In this document: in pieces, positions 34,317-43,544 of the stretch
Layout: each line of letters begins with the position of its first letter
Position numbering within the stretch: position 1 is the first letter of the stretch
DNA from: CAVPDE01 sp963702565
GTDB lineage: Bacteria > Desulfobacterota > DSM-4660 > Desulfatiglandales > HGW-15
Assembly (NCBI GenBank): GCA_963702565.1
Contig: CAVPDE010000019.1
Location: 149,605 to 213,604 of the forward strand
DNA: 64,000 nt
Reading direction: 5' to 3'
Notes under the pieces: generated by a model
What the model saw: only the letters and a program-made list of their open reading frames with translations
Databases searched by the model: none
Told to the model about the DNA's origin: nothing
Translations under genes and position numbers: made by a program

Positions 34317-35254
34317 GAGGATTGCCCTGCCTTGTGGCCCACGAGAGCGACGAACACGTCTTCCAGCGTGGGTTCGATGGGCCGGATGGAATCCACGAGA
34401 AGGCCGGATGAATGGAGAAAGCCGGGGAGGTAAGCCAGAGCGTCGATGTCCTGTTTCAGCCGTACATGAAGGGCACGGCCGAAAACCGCTGCGTCGAGCA
34501 CGCCTTCCGCAGGGGCAAGGGCCTCGACCGCAGCAAGGACTTGGTCTGTCGCAATCTCGTAGATGGTTCCTGCAAGGTGCTTGGATTTGAGCTCAGCAGG
34601 AGATCCGAGGGCAATCAACCGGCCGTGGTCAATGAGGCCGATTCGATTGCAGTACTCCGCCTCCTCCATGTAGTGGGTCGTGACAAAGACCGTGACTCCG
34701 CCGTCCGCCAGAGTGTAGATCAAATCCCAGAAGTTGCGCCGGGTCCCCGGGTCCACGCCGGAGGTGGGTTCGTCCAGGAAGATGATGGGAGGCTGGTGCA
34801 AAAGCGCGCACCCCAGGGCCAGGCGCTGCTTGAGACCGGTGGGGAGTTCTCGGGTGAGGGAGCGGCGTCTTTCCTCGAGGCCGATCAGGGCCAGCACATC
34901 CCGAATTCGCATTTCACAGGTCGATGAGTCGAGCCCGTAGATTCCCCCGAAAAAGGCCATGTTCTCTTCGACCCGCAGGTCGTCGTAAAGGGAAAATCGC
35001 TGGGACATGTAACCGAGTTTCGACTTGATTTGCTCAGACTGGCTGACGATGTCCAGCCCGTTGACCCACCCTTGACCCGAAGAGGGTCTGAGAAGGCCGC
35101 AGAGCATGCGGATGGTTGTGGATTTGCCCGCGCCGTTGGGTCCCAGAAAACCGAAGATTTCCCCTGAGCCGATTTCAAGAGAAATGTGATCCACAGCCAC
35201 AAAGCTGCCGAAGCGTTTGACCACATCCCTAAGGATCACTGCCGCGTCACTCAT
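34313..35254 (-). CDS. ABC transporter ATPase (YbhF second-half-like)
   Basis: The 313-residue protein contains Walker A GPNGAGKST, a signature in the form LPTGLKQRLALG (LSGGQ-like) and Walker B IIFLDEPTSGVD, followed by a C-terminal domain of about 90 residues. In E. coli the two ATPases are one polypeptide (YbhF); here they are separate genes overlapping in ATGA. The two probably pair to drive the ABC-2 permeases. Confidence 0.9.
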   Translation of the reverse strand: MSDAAVILRDVVKRFGSFVAVDHISLEIGSGEIFGFLGPNGAGKSTTIRMLCGLLRPSSGQGWVNGLDIVSQSEQIKSKLGYMSQRFSLYDDLRVEENMAFFGGIYGLDSSTCEMRIRDVLALIGLEERRRSLTRELPTGLKQRLALGCALLHQPPIIFLDEPTSGVDPGTRRNFWDLIYTLADGGVTVFVTTHYMEEAEYCNRIGLIDHGRLIALGSPAELKSKHLAGTIYEIATDQVLAAVEALAPAEGVLDAAVFGRALHVRLKQDIDALAYLPGFLHSSGLLVDSIRPIEPTLEDVFVALVGHKAGQSS

Positions 35255-36174
35255 GGGTCTCGGTTTCCCTCCACAAGGGAAAGGTAAACGTCTTCCAGGC
35301 TCGGCTGAATGGGTTCGAGATGAAAGGCGCCGAGGCCGGAAGAGGTGAGTTCGTTTTCTACAGGAGAGAGGTCTTCAGCCTCCCTGAGAGAGAAATGGAT
35401 TCCGGCCCCGAAGAGGCTTGCCTGGACCACTCTTGGGGAGCTCTTGAGCACTCTCATGGCCTTTCGGCGTTCCGGGGTTTTCAGCTCAAAAAGCTGGCCT
35501 TTAACTAGGCTTCTCAGGTGAAGAGGTTCCATGACCAGCGTCACCTTTCCTTGGTCGAAAAGCGCGACCCGGTGGCAGCGGTCCGCCTCGTCGAGATAGG
35601 TGGAGGCAACCAGAATCGTCACCCCCTCCCGATGGAGTTCGTAGAGGATCTTCCAGAAATCCCTTCGGGACACAGGATCCACTCCGTTGGTCGGTTCGTC
35701 CAGGAACAGGACCTTGGGGGTGTGAATCAGAGCACAGCTCAGGCCCACCTTTTGTTTCATGCCTCCGGAGAGTTGTCTGAAAAGACGGCCGGTGAAAGGG
35801 GCTAGCCCCGAGAATTCAAGAAGCCGCGTCATCCTCTGTTCGTAGCGGTCCCTGGGAACCTGGTAGAGGTCCGCGTAGAGCTCGATGTTCTCCTTGACCG
35901 TGAGGTCTTCGTAGAGTTTGGCCGGCTGGGCCATGTAGCCGATTTGGTCCTTGATCGCTTCAGGATCCTTGTCCACATCACTTCCTAAAACCATGGCTTT
36001 GCCGCTTGTGGGCCGCATCAAACCGCAGAGGATGCGGAGGCAGGTGGTTTTGCCCGCGCCATCCGGCCCCATGAGCCCGAAGATCTCGCCTTGCTCTACG
36101 GAGAAGTTCAGGCCGTCGAGTGCCTTTACCGGACCGAAGGATCTGCACAGGTTTTCGGTTTCAACAAGGGCCAC
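35251..36174 (-). CDS. ABC transporter ATPase (YbhF first-half-like)
   Basis: The 307-residue protein has Walker A GPDGAGKTT, the signature LSGGMKQKVG and Walker B VLFLDEPTNGVD. It starts with GTG at 36174; the nearest ribosome site, GGAG seven bases upstream, is the last unit of the 8-bp repeat array that fills the gap to the membrane-fusion gene. Translation of this ATPase may thus depend on the array. Confidence 0.88.
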   Translation of the reverse strand: MALVETENLCRSFGPVKALDGLNFSVEQGEIFGLMGPDGAGKTTCLRILCGLMRPTSGKAMVLGSDVDKDPEAIKDQIGYMAQPAKLYEDLTVKENIELYADLYQVPRDRYEQRMTRLLEFSGLAPFTGRLFRQLSGGMKQKVGLSCALIHTPKVLFLDEPTNGVDPVSRRDFWKILYELHREGVTILVASTYLDEADRCHRVALFDQGKVTLVMEPLHLRSLVKGQLFELKTPERRKAMRVLKSSPRVVQASLFGAGIHFSLREAEDLSPVENELTSSGLGAFHLEPIQPSLEDVYLSLVEGNRDP

Positions 36175-36180
36175 GAGTTC

Positions 36181-36260
36181 ACTCCATCACTCCATCACTC
36201 CAGTACTCCAGTACTCCAATACTCCAATACTCCAATACTCCATCACTCCATTACTCCGGT
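36181..36260. repeat. 8-bp tandem array, ACTCCAWN type, ten units (array 2)
   Basis: Ten consecutive 8-bp units (ACTCCATC, ACTCCAGT, ACTCCAAT and close variants) fill the gap between the fusion-protein stop and the ATPase start. On the mRNA strand each unit reads as a GGAGT-containing sequence, so the array is a ladder of Shine-Dalgarno cores. Confidence 0.85.
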
Positions 36261-37429
36261 TACTTTAAAACCACATCCACAGGCATGCCTGCCTTCAGTT
36301 CCTGCTTGGGGTTCTGAAGCGTCACCTTGATCCGGTAGACCAGCTTGACCCGCTCTTCTTTGGTCTGCACATTCTTTGGGGTGAACTCGGCTTCAGGGGA
36401 AATGTAGGTCACTGTGCCCGGGTAGGTCTTGTTCGGGAAGGTGTCTGAAATCACCTCGCCCTTCTGTCCGAGATAAACTTTTCCGAGCTGAGTCTCCGGA
36501 ACATAGGTCTTTACCCAGACCTCGTCCAGGTGTGCGACCGTGACCACGGGCGTTCCTGCCTGCACATATTCCCCTTCCTCTACGTCCTTGACCGTGACAA
36601 ACCCGTCAAAGGGCGCGTAGAGGCGCGACTTCCTGAGATCCTCCTCGGCAATGGCGAGAAGTGCTTTGGCCTGTTCCCTCTGGGCCTGTAGGGCCAGAAG
36701 ATCGAGCTTTAGTTTTTCCACTTCCTTGCGTCCTGCTTCTGCAACAACCAGGCCGGCGCTGGAGCCTGCGAGATTGGCTTTGCCTTCCAGCACCAGTTCA
36801 TCGCGGGGACCGGCCTTCACCAGCTTGTAGCGTTCCAGGGCCGCCTCATAGGCCGCCCTGGCCGCCTCTGCGCTGGTGCGGGCTGCATCGTACTGGCTCT
36901 CGGAGACGATTTTGCCGGCAAAGAGGTCCTTCATCCTCCGGTAGTCCCTTTCCCTGTTCTCCCACTCGAACTTGGCCCTGTCCCTGGCTGCTGCGGCCTC
37001 GGCGATCTCCTGTTCCCTCGACCCGGTTTTGAGGCTCTGGTAGCGGGCATCAGCGGCCTTGACCCCGGCCTTTGCGCGGTTGATCTCTGCATCCAGAACT
37101 TCTTCTTTGATCTTGATCGTCAGGGCCAGAGAAGCTTCGCGGGCATCGAGCTCCTTGAGCTGAGCTTCCGCCTGATCCCTGCGGGCTTTGATGACCTCCT
37201 GTTCGAGCTCTGCAAGAAGTTCGCCCTTCTTGGGTTTCATGCCTTCATCCACAAAGAGCTTGGCCACGTGTCCCGGAATTCGGAAGCTCATGTCCACTTC
37301 CGTGACTTCAATGTGACCGGAGGCCTTGATTTCAGAATCGGAGAGCCCTGGCAGGTAGAACTTAAAGTAATAAATTAATCCTGCGACAACGACGGCGGCA
37401 AGGATCACCGGTATTCTGCGACGTTTCAT
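36260..37429 (-). CDS. HlyD-family membrane fusion protein (YbhG-like)
   Basis: The 389-residue protein has one N-terminal membrane helix, a lipoyl/barrel-sandwich segment beginning ASGHIEVTEVDMSFRIPG, a long coiled coil (about residues 75-245, rich in Ala/Glu/Arg/Lys) and the beta-barrel end with GEYVQAGTPVVTVAHLDE. It bridges the inner-membrane exporter to an outer-membrane channel. It begins three bases after the TetR gene stop, so the regulator and exporter are co-transcribed. Confidence 0.9.
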   Translation of the reverse strand: MKRRRIPVILAAVVVAGLIYYFKFYLPGLSDSEIKASGHIEVTEVDMSFRIPGHVAKLFVDEGMKPKKGELLAELEQEVIKARRDQAEAQLKELDAREASLALTIKIKEEVLDAEINRAKAGVKAADARYQSLKTGSREQEIAEAAAARDRAKFEWENRERDYRRMKDLFAGKIVSESQYDAARTSAEAARAAYEAALERYKLVKAGPRDELVLEGKANLAGSSAGLVVAEAGRKEVEKLKLDLLALQAQREQAKALLAIAEEDLRKSRLYAPFDGFVTVKDVEEGEYVQAGTPVVTVAHLDEVWVKTYVPETQLGKVYLGQKGEVISDTFPNKTYPGTVTYISPEAEFTPKNVQTKEERVKLVYRIKVTLQNPKQELKAGMPVDVVLK

Positions 37430-37432
37430 TTC

Positions 37433-38107
37433 TCACTCCTTCTTTGACCCGCGGATCAAGTTATTGACATAGGCGAGAGCCATGCTTTTGACGGCGGCTC
37501 GCCGGTCCTTAAGGTAAAGATTGAGGTCACCTACCTTGAAGTGGCCGAGCGCTTCCAGGAGAAGAGGGCTCACAAAACTGATCGCGCACATGCCCACCAC
37601 GTTGACGATAAGATGAGTGGTCTGCGCTAGACTCAGGCCGAGCTCGCTTCCGATTCTGTCCATGATCTGGGGGAGGGTAACCCCTGAAGCCAGGGGACCC
37701 AGGTCTTTGAGCTCTCTGAACACTTTCCTGAAGCGCTCGCCGCCGTCCACAAATTCTCGCAGAATTATTTTGAGGAACCCGGGATTCCTTTCGTAATTGT
37801 CCATGTACGCATCCACAACCCTCTCCAGGCGGGACTCTACAGAGTCCTGGCTGAGCCACGCCTGACCCACTTGGTTGAGAATCCTCCTGAGAGCGCCGGC
37901 AATCACGTGGCCGTAGAGGTTTTCTTTGGTGCGGAAATAGTAGTGAAGCATGGCTTTGTTGACGCCTGCCGCATCGGCAATGGCCTGGGTCCGCGCCCCG
38001 AAGAATCCGTTCGCGGCAAATTCCTCTGCCGCTGCGGCGAGGATTCGTTCTTCGGGAGAAGACCGATCCATGAGTTCTTTGGTCATCATCACTGCCTCAT
38101 TAATCAT
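37433..38107 (-). CDS. TetR/AcrR-family repressor (CecR-like)
   Basis: The 224-residue protein has a TetR helix-turn-helix: ILAAAAEEFAANGFFGARTQ then AGVNKAMLHYYFRTKENLY. A helical ligand domain with a DUF1956-like C-terminal region follows. Its position at the head of a YbhGFSR-like operon matches CecR (YbiH) in E. coli, which controls that exporter. A 20-bp near-palindrome six bases upstream of the start is the likely operator. The first ATG is used; internal ATGs at codons 7, 8 and 13 are possible. Confidence 0.88.
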   Translation of the reverse strand: MINEAVMMTKELMDRSSPEERILAAAAEEFAANGFFGARTQAIADAAGVNKAMLHYYFRTKENLYGHVIAGALRRILNQVGQAWLSQDSVESRLERVVDAYMDNYERNPGFLKIILREFVDGGERFRKVFRELKDLGPLASGVTLPQIMDRIGSELGLSLAQTTHLIVNVVGMCAISFVSPLLLEALGHFKVGDLNLYLKDRRAAVKSMALAYVNNLIRGSKKE

Positions 38108-38112
38108 AAGGT

Positions 38113-38132
38113 TAAACCAGCCGGTTGGTTAA
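38113..38132. promoter_or_regulatory. Putative TetR operator
   Basis: TAAACCAGCCGGTTGGTTAA is a 20-bp palindrome with two mismatched pairs, centred 15 bases before the TetR gene start. AACCA/TGGTT half-sites of this kind suit a TetR dimer and autoregulation. Confidence 0.6.
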
Positions 38133-38314
38133 TGTTATTTCTACGCTTGAGAGGCAAACCTGTCAAGGAAAAAGAAAGGAAGGTCCGTCTCGAAAAAAGA
38201 ACCCCTGATCCGGACGATAGGACCAGGCGGAAAGAAAACTACGAATACCAGCAACTTAAAGATTTCAGGCACGGAATCAAACGACATCCCTAAGCACAGG
38301 CTTAAAGGAGAACA

Positions 38315-38343
38315 TTGACATATGGACACTGATGAAGTAAAAT
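38315..38343 (+). promoter_or_regulatory. Sigma-70 promoter of the cyclase operon
   Basis: TTGACA and TAAAAT are separated by 17 bases: a perfect -35 box and a good -10 box. The cyclase ATG is 58 bases downstream, with GAGGTGAG as ribosome site. Confidence 0.7.
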
Positions 38344-38401
38344 TCTAATGATTAAAAGGACCTAGGCCGGTCATATATAACAGCGAGGTGAGTACCACCC
38401 C

Positions 38402-40003
38402 ATGCCCTCCGCACCTGATTCCAAACAATCTAGAGTTACGCCCTCTGAGCAGGGTTCGAACCGATATGAGGACAGGCGGAACACGAGGGACAGAAGGAGC
38501 GGTGAGGACAGGCGAAAGAAGCAGGAACCTTTTGAAGGGCCGGACAGGAGAGGCGGAAAGGATCGTCGCCAGGGGGAACGCCGGACAAGAAAGCACCGGA
38601 GAATCCCCATCTTCGCGAAGCTTGCTATCGTCTCAACCTTCCTCATGTCCCTTTTCATCTGCTCCATCAGCTTCATCATTCTCTGGGAACAGAAACAGCA
38701 ATTCGTCTCGCAGCTCACCGACTTCGGCGAGAGTCTGGTGAGAATCGCCGCAAGCAACGCTGCAGACAAAATCCTGGGAGAAGAAGAGCTGGTCCTCTTC
38801 CAGTTGGCCAAGAACCTGGCGCAAAACGAGCAGGTGCTTTTTGCGGTGATCACGGATCACAAGAAGATCATCCGGGCGCACAGCCGCATGGAGAATCTGG
38901 GCCTGCCCTATGAGCCGCCGGAAAAAGCAGCGATCCTGCAGGCCACGGGACCGGTTCGAAAGAGCGTCATCCGTCTGGGCGAGGAAGAGGCTCTCTACTT
39001 TGAGACCTTAGTCCGGTACCAGAACTTGAAGGTTGGGGAAGTGCATCTTGCCGTGTCGCAGGCCAAGATCCTCAAGAGCCTGAGCGATGCGAAGTTTTTT
39101 GTGGTGATGCTGACGCTCATGGTCATCGGCCTGGGGATCATTCTCAGCCTCGGTCTGAGCATGTATTTCACGGTGCCTATCCGGCAGCTCAGCGAGACGG
39201 CGAAAGCCCTGGGCATGGGCCAGTTCAGCCACCGGGTCAGGACTAGCCGCAACGACGAGTTCGGGGATCTGGCCTTTGCTTTCAACAGGATGGCTGAAGA
39301 CCTGGAGGTGAAAGAGAAGATCAAGGACTCCTTCGGACGGTATGTGACGCCCGAAATCGTTGACATCATCCTGGCGAATCCGGAAAGCCAGTGGATGAAA
39401 GGTGCGACGGTGGAGGCGAGCGTCCTCTTTGTCGACATCCGCGGCTTCACGGCCCTTTCCGAGAACAAGACGCCGGAGGTCATTGTGGATCTCCTCAACG
39501 ACTACCTGACTCGAGTCACGGACAGCGTGATCAAGCATGGCGGCCACGTGAACAAGTTTGTCGGCGATGAGGCCATGGCGGTGTTCGGTGCGCCCGCGGC
39601 TAATCCCGACCATGCGTTGGCCGCAGTCAGGGCGGCTCTGGAGATCCAGGATGAGATCGCGGAGCTCAACCTTCAGAAAAAAATGGACGGCATGAAAATC
39701 GGAGTGGGCGTAGGGATCAATTCCGGGGAGATGCTTTCCGGCAACCTGGGTTCTCAGAAAAGAATGGAATACACGGTCATCGGAGACAATGTGAACATCG
39801 CTTCCCGGCTGACCAAGGTCGCCAAAGCTGGGGAGATCTTGATCAGCAAGAAAACCTTTGATGCCATCGGGGAGAAGGAGGGGGAGTTGAGGTTTGAACC
39901 AAGAGGAAAAGCGCCGGTGAAGGGAAGGAGGGCGCACGTGACCATCTACAGCGTGATCCGCTCAAAGGGGGAGGAGTATGGGAATCTCCAGGCGCAGGGT
40001 TAG
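38402..40003 (+). CDS. Class III adenylate/guanylate cyclase with HAMP domain and DRR-repeat N-terminus
   Basis: The 533-residue protein starts with about 65 residues of Arg-rich repeats (DRRSGEDRR, PDRRGGKDRR). A membrane helix (71-95), an extracytoplasmic sensor domain, a second helix (232-256), a HAMP domain (255-308) and a class III cyclase domain follow. Metal-binding aspartates are Asp345 in FVDIRGFT and Asp389 in KFVGDEAMAVFG; the transition-state region is EYTVIGDNVNIASRL. It should make cAMP, or possibly cGMP. The DRR-rich start is shared with two small proteins at 58.6 and 59.2 kb. It overlaps the next gene by 26 bases. Confidence 0.92.
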   Translation: MPSAPDSKQSRVTPSEQGSNRYEDRRNTRDRRSGEDRRKKQEPFEGPDRRGGKDRRQGERRTRKHRRIPIFAKLAIVSTFLMSLFICSISFIILWEQKQQFVSQLTDFGESLVRIAASNAADKILGEEELVLFQLAKNLAQNEQVLFAVITDHKKIIRAHSRMENLGLPYEPPEKAAILQATGPVRKSVIRLGEEEALYFETLVRYQNLKVGEVHLAVSQAKILKSLSDAKFFVVMLTLMVIGLGIILSLGLSMYFTVPIRQLSETAKALGMGQFSHRVRTSRNDEFGDLAFAFNRMAEDLEVKEKIKDSFGRYVTPEIVDIILANPESQWMKGATVEASVLFVDIRGFTALSENKTPEVIVDLLNDYLTRVTDSVIKHGGHVNKFVGDEAMAVFGAPAANPDHALAAVRAALEIQDEIAELNLQKKMDGMKIGVGVGINSGEMLSGNLGSQKRMEYTVIGDNVNIASRLTKVAKAGEILISKKTFDAIGEKEGELRFEPRGKAPVKGRRAHVTIYSVIRSKGEEYGNLQAQG

Positions 40004-41024
40004 GGGCGTTTTCCTCATCGCCTTGCTGGCGGGGCTGGCTCTCATGACCTCATGCGCGTGGGAGAACTTGAGCCGCACGTTTTCGGAGCCTGCGCTCTCC
40101 AGAGGGAAACCCGGGGAACGCGTGGTCTTTCGATCGGAGGACTATGCCGTCTTGAGGCTCGGAGGGGATGAAAAGGCAGAAAGCCTTGCCCGGGAATTCC
40201 TGGGGGATCCGCGAAAGGCATGGGTCATTGCCGAGGCGAACAGAGGAGCGACCTTTGCCAAGGATCAAATGATCGTCGTCCCTCTCAAAGAAGAAAACAA
40301 AGGGGGCCTCACGCCGGAAGGCTGTCAGATTGTCCCTGTTCTTTGCTACCACCATTTTGCCGAAAGGTGCGACTCCTCTCTTTGCACTCCCACGTCCGTA
40401 TTCGAGCAGCAGATGAGATTCCTGAAGGAGGAAGGGTATTCGGTGATCAGCACGGCGGAACTCGGCGAATTCCTTGCCTTTCGCAGGGCAATCCCCAAGA
40501 AGGCCGTGGTCATCAATCTCGATGACGGGTACAGGTCAACCTATGACATTGCGTATCCTATCCTGAAAAAGTACGGTTTCACGGCGACGCTCTTTATCTA
40601 CACGGCCTTCATTGGAGCTTCGAGGAATGCCCTCACCTGGGATCAACTGAAAACCATGAAGGCCGACGGTTTCGAGGTGGGATGCCACTCCGTGAACCAC
40701 GTCGATCTTTCAAAGAGGATGGAGGGTGAGAGTGAAAAGGAGTACCTGGCGAGAATCAAGAAAGAGCTTCTTCTCTCCAAACAGATCCTGGACGACAGGC
40801 TGAACCAGGACACCCGTTACATTGCTTTTCCCTACGGCGAGTTCAGCCCGGTCCTGCTGAAACTGTGTGAAGAAATAGGATACCGGGTCGGGTTTTCAGT
40901 CAAGTCGGGCGGAAATCCCTTTTTTTCCGAGCCTCTCACTTTGAAGAGGGATCAAATCTTGAAAAAGGACATGCAGAGTTTTTCTCTGAAACTCAAAACA
41001 ATTCACCCTATGTCGTTGAAATAG
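39978..41024 (+). CDS. PgaB-like lipoprotein polysaccharide deacetylase
   Basis: The 348-residue protein has a lipoprotein signal ending in ALMTSC (Cys26). A short LysM-like region follows, running from YAVLRLGGDEKAESLA to IVVPLK. The NodB-type deacetylase has VPVLCYHHF, VVINLDDGY (catalytic Asp pair), VGCHSVNHVDLS (metal His) and IAFPYGE. This is the pattern of PgaB-type enzymes that partly de-N-acetylate exported polysaccharide. It is co-transcribed with the cyclase and a TPR lipoprotein. Confidence 0.87.
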   Translation: MGISRRRVRGVFLIALLAGLALMTSCAWENLSRTFSEPALSRGKPGERVVFRSEDYAVLRLGGDEKAESLAREFLGDPRKAWVIAEANRGATFAKDQMIVVPLKEENKGGLTPEGCQIVPVLCYHHFAERCDSSLCTPTSVFEQQMRFLKEEGYSVISTAELGEFLAFRRAIPKKAVVINLDDGYRSTYDIAYPILKKYGFTATLFIYTAFIGASRNALTWDQLKTMKADGFEVGCHSVNHVDLSKRMEGESEKEYLARIKKELLLSKQILDDRLNQDTRYIAFPYGEFSPVLLKLCEEIGYRVGFSVKSGGNPFFSEPLTLKRDQILKKDMQSFSLKLKTIHPMSLK

Positions 41025-41028
41025 AAAA

Positions 41029-42036
41029 GTGCGACCCTTTAGAAAAATTTTGCTTCTTCTTTTGTGCTTCGCGGGCTTCCTGGGCTGTGCCTTGGCCCCT
41101 GTCAAGGAGACATTGACCACGCCGGAAGATCGTTTTGCGAGGGACTCGATTGCAAGGGCTAAGGAGTTTGAGGCTGCCGGACAGCTCCCGGAAGCGTTGA
41201 GGCAGTATAAGATCGCCCTGACGGTTTGGCCCAACGACCGCATGGCAAAGGAGGGGCGAGAGCGCGTTGAGAAGAACTTGCGAAAAGGCGCGCAAGAGCA
41301 CTACAGGTTGGGCTTGCGGATGCAGAAGGAGGGGAAACAGGCGCAGGCCCTCCAGCACTATCTGACGGCTTTGAGATTGTGGCCGGACTATCCCGAAGCC
41401 CTCCGCATGACCGTGGCAAGAAGATCGGTTACTGCTGAAAAGCAGGCGGTCCAGAAGGTTCAGCCCGAATCCGAGATCAAGGAGCCGCCCGAGCGATTGG
41501 CCACGGAAGAGGAAGCTCCCGTCTTTTTTGAAATACCGACCTTTCAAGAGGAACCACAAGAGGTCGTCCAACAGATTGCCGAATATCGTGAACACGGGAC
41601 GGAGCTGTATCTGGAAGGAAGATACCAGGAAGCTCTTTCGGAGTTCAACAAGGTGCTCAGCGCGAACCCGAATGACCCTGTCGCCAAAGAGTATTCCTAT
41701 AAATCCTCCTTTGAACTCGCCTTGGAATTCTTTCAGAAAAAGGAATACCTTGCCGCAAAAGAGCAGTTTCTCGTCTCCTTGAAGCACAACAGCAAATGCC
41801 AGCAGTGCCACGTCTACATCAGGCGGAGCGAGGAACTCTTCAAAGAGATGCACTACAAGCAGGGGATCGAGTACTACGGCAAGGAGCAGTTGACGGATGC
41901 CGTCACGGAATGGGAACTGGTGAGGGATGTGGATCCGAATTACAAGCGGGTGGACTACTACATCAAGAAGGCCAAAGACCTCCAGCGCAAAATCGATGAG
42001 CTGAAAAAAGAATCAAAGGAAGATGCCCAGGAATAG
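41029..42036 (+). CDS. TPR-repeat lipoprotein
   Basis: Starting with GTG four bases after the deacetylase stop, the 335-residue protein has a signal ending in CFAGFLGC and then several TPR pairs (AKEFEAAGQLPEALRQYKIA; ELYLEGRYQEALSEFNKVL; GIEYYGKEQLTDAVTEWELV). A central linker of about 50 Glu/Pro-rich residues separates the groups. TPR lipoproteins commonly act as periplasmic scaffolds for polysaccharide export, which fits the PgaB-like neighbour. Confidence 0.82.
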   Translation: MRPFRKILLLLLCFAGFLGCALAPVKETLTTPEDRFARDSIARAKEFEAAGQLPEALRQYKIALTVWPNDRMAKEGRERVEKNLRKGAQEHYRLGLRMQKEGKQAQALQHYLTALRLWPDYPEALRMTVARRSVTAEKQAVQKVQPESEIKEPPERLATEEEAPVFFEIPTFQEEPQEVVQQIAEYREHGTELYLEGRYQEALSEFNKVLSANPNDPVAKEYSYKSSFELALEFFQKKEYLAAKEQFLVSLKHNSKCQQCHVYIRRSEELFKEMHYKQGIEYYGKEQLTDAVTEWELVRDVDPNYKRVDYYIKKAKDLQRKIDELKKESKEDAQE

Positions 42037-42048
42037 CCGGGACCTCGT

Positions 42049-42711
42049 CTACCTGTTCCTCAAAAACACATAAGTCGCGCCTGTCCCGCCATCGTAGGGC
42101 CTCGCTGTGGCAAAGGCGAGAACCACCTTGCGCACGCGGCCGCGGTTGAGCCACTGGGGCAGACCCTCTTTGAGCACGGGCAAACTCTCGGGAGAGTTCA
42201 ATCCCCGTCCGTGCACGATGAGCACGCACCGCAAGCCATTCCTGAAGCTCTCGAGGAGAAAATCGGTCACCGCCGTCTCCGCGTCCGGCTTGGTCAAGCC
42301 ATGCAGGTCAATGTGGCCCTGCACGGGCAGCTCTCCCCGCTTGAGTTTTTTCATGAGCTTGCGGCTAAACCCTTGGACAGCTCCTTCGATGTATTCATCA
42401 CTGAAGGTGATGTCCAGTTCCACAGACCCTCTCACAAGACCCTGAAGCTGGTCCATCACCTGCCTGGATTCCCCGGTCGGCGGATGGGAAGGCTTGGCGC
42501 GAGATCCTGGCCCGTGGAGCGATCTCCTTTTGTCCTCGGGTATGGGGGTGACGCCTGCCATCGCATCGAGGAAAGATCCCATTTCCTCCTCAAGGGCATT
42601 TTTCCGCGGTTCTTCCTTAGGGGGTGCCTCGGGTTTTTCCTGGGTCTGCTTGATCTTCTCCTTGAGACCTTCGAATGCGGGATTGAAAAGATCAATGTCC
42701 TTCTTTTTCAT
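42049..42711 (-). CDS. Smr-domain protein
   Basis: The 220-residue protein ends in a Smr (small MutS-related) domain with IDLHGLTKPDAE, VLIVHGRGLNS and the closing FATARPYDGGTGATYVFL. Smr domains bind or nick branched DNA or act on RNA at stalled ribosomes. The N-terminal half is charged and probably disordered. It is convergent with the TPR gene and divergent from the DUF3786 gene. Confidence 0.88.
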   Translation of the reverse strand: MKKKDIDLFNPAFEGLKEKIKQTQEKPEAPPKEEPRKNALEEEMGSFLDAMAGVTPIPEDKRRSLHGPGSRAKPSHPPTGESRQVMDQLQGLVRGSVELDITFSDEYIEGAVQGFSRKLMKKLKRGELPVQGHIDLHGLTKPDAETAVTDFLLESFRNGLRCVLIVHGRGLNSPESLPVLKEGLPQWLNRGRVRKVVLAFATARPYDGGTGATYVFLRNR

Positions 42712-42794
42712 GGGAAGCGTTTACCCCTTGAATTGCCGTCCGTTGTTCTATTATAACATGATCGTGATATTATGGAAGTGAAGGGCGGGATTCC

Positions 42795-43439
42795 ATGCCA
42801 AGAATCGATGACTACAAGCAAGCCCTGAAGCTGGCTTCCGAGCAACTCATGGACAAAGACCCTGAGCTCCTGGCGAGCCTTTCGGGTGCGGTGATCGGCC
42901 GGGACAAGGAAGGCCGAAAAGAGCTGATCCTGAACGCCTTGAACCAGAAGGTGCGCATCACATGGCCTGGTTTCTCCTTTGCCTCCGAGAAGGTCGAGAT
43001 GGAAATCCCCATTCAGCAGCAGATCCTCTACCTTCATTATTTTTTCGGAGCGTGGTCTTCAAAAGGGGCTAAAGCCACGGGGGAATGGATCTCTTTTCAG
43101 GAAATACCGGACGGCCGTTTTTACATGGATGCGTTCCAGAGAAGAGCGAAGAATCCCATGGTCATGACCTTCGGCGAAAAACCGGATCTCCTTCTCAAGG
43201 TGGCCACGGAATTGTACGGTGCCGCTCTCTTCAACCAGGGCGATGTTTCCGTGGTGGTGCGGGCGCTGCCTCTTGTCCCCATCGCGCTGATCCTGTGGAA
43301 GGGAGATGAGGAGTTTCCGCCCGAGGGAAACGTTCTTTTTGACCGGAGCGTCATCGGAATTCTTTCCGCCGAAGATATCGCCTGGCTGTCGGGCATGGTC
43401 GTCTATCCGATGATGGGAAGAGCGACGAAGAAGGTTTAA
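42795..43439 (+). CDS. DUF3786-family protein
   Basis: The 214-residue protein matches the DUF3786 pattern: a helical start, a conserved hydrophobic core QQQILYLHYFFGA, the segment PDGRFYMDAFQRR and ALPLVPIALILWKGDEEFP. DUF3786 occurs mainly in anaerobic deltaproteobacteria and some clostridia and has no assigned function, though related domains occur with corrinoid iron-sulfur proteins. It is separated from purE by an inverted repeat. Confidence 0.8.
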   Translation: MPRIDDYKQALKLASEQLMDKDPELLASLSGAVIGRDKEGRKELILNALNQKVRITWPGFSFASEKVEMEIPIQQQILYLHYFFGAWSSKGAKATGEWISFQEIPDGRFYMDAFQRRAKNPMVMTFGEKPDLLLKVATELYGAALFNQGDVSVVVRALPLVPIALILWKGDEEFPPEGNVLFDRSVIGILSAEDIAWLSGMVVYPMMGRATKKV

Positions 43440-43507
43440 GGTACAAGGTAGAAGGTACACGGTTTTGGTTTTCCGTGCCCCGTTCACCTTGTACCGTGCA
43501 CCTCTTG
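43440..43507. repeat. Inverted repeat of AAGGTACA-type units
   Basis: The left arm (GTACAAGGTAGAAGGTACAC) and right arm (GTTCACCTTGTACCGTGCAC) pair imperfectly around 43470. It lies between the DUF3786 gene and purE. Confidence 0.6.
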
Positions 43508-43544
43508 GATGCAAACGAAAAACTGATAGTTGTTGGAGTGAACT

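Noticed and set aside
36181..36260. Possible CRISPR-like array
   Set aside because: The repeats are 8 bp with no spacers, so this is a simple tandem array.
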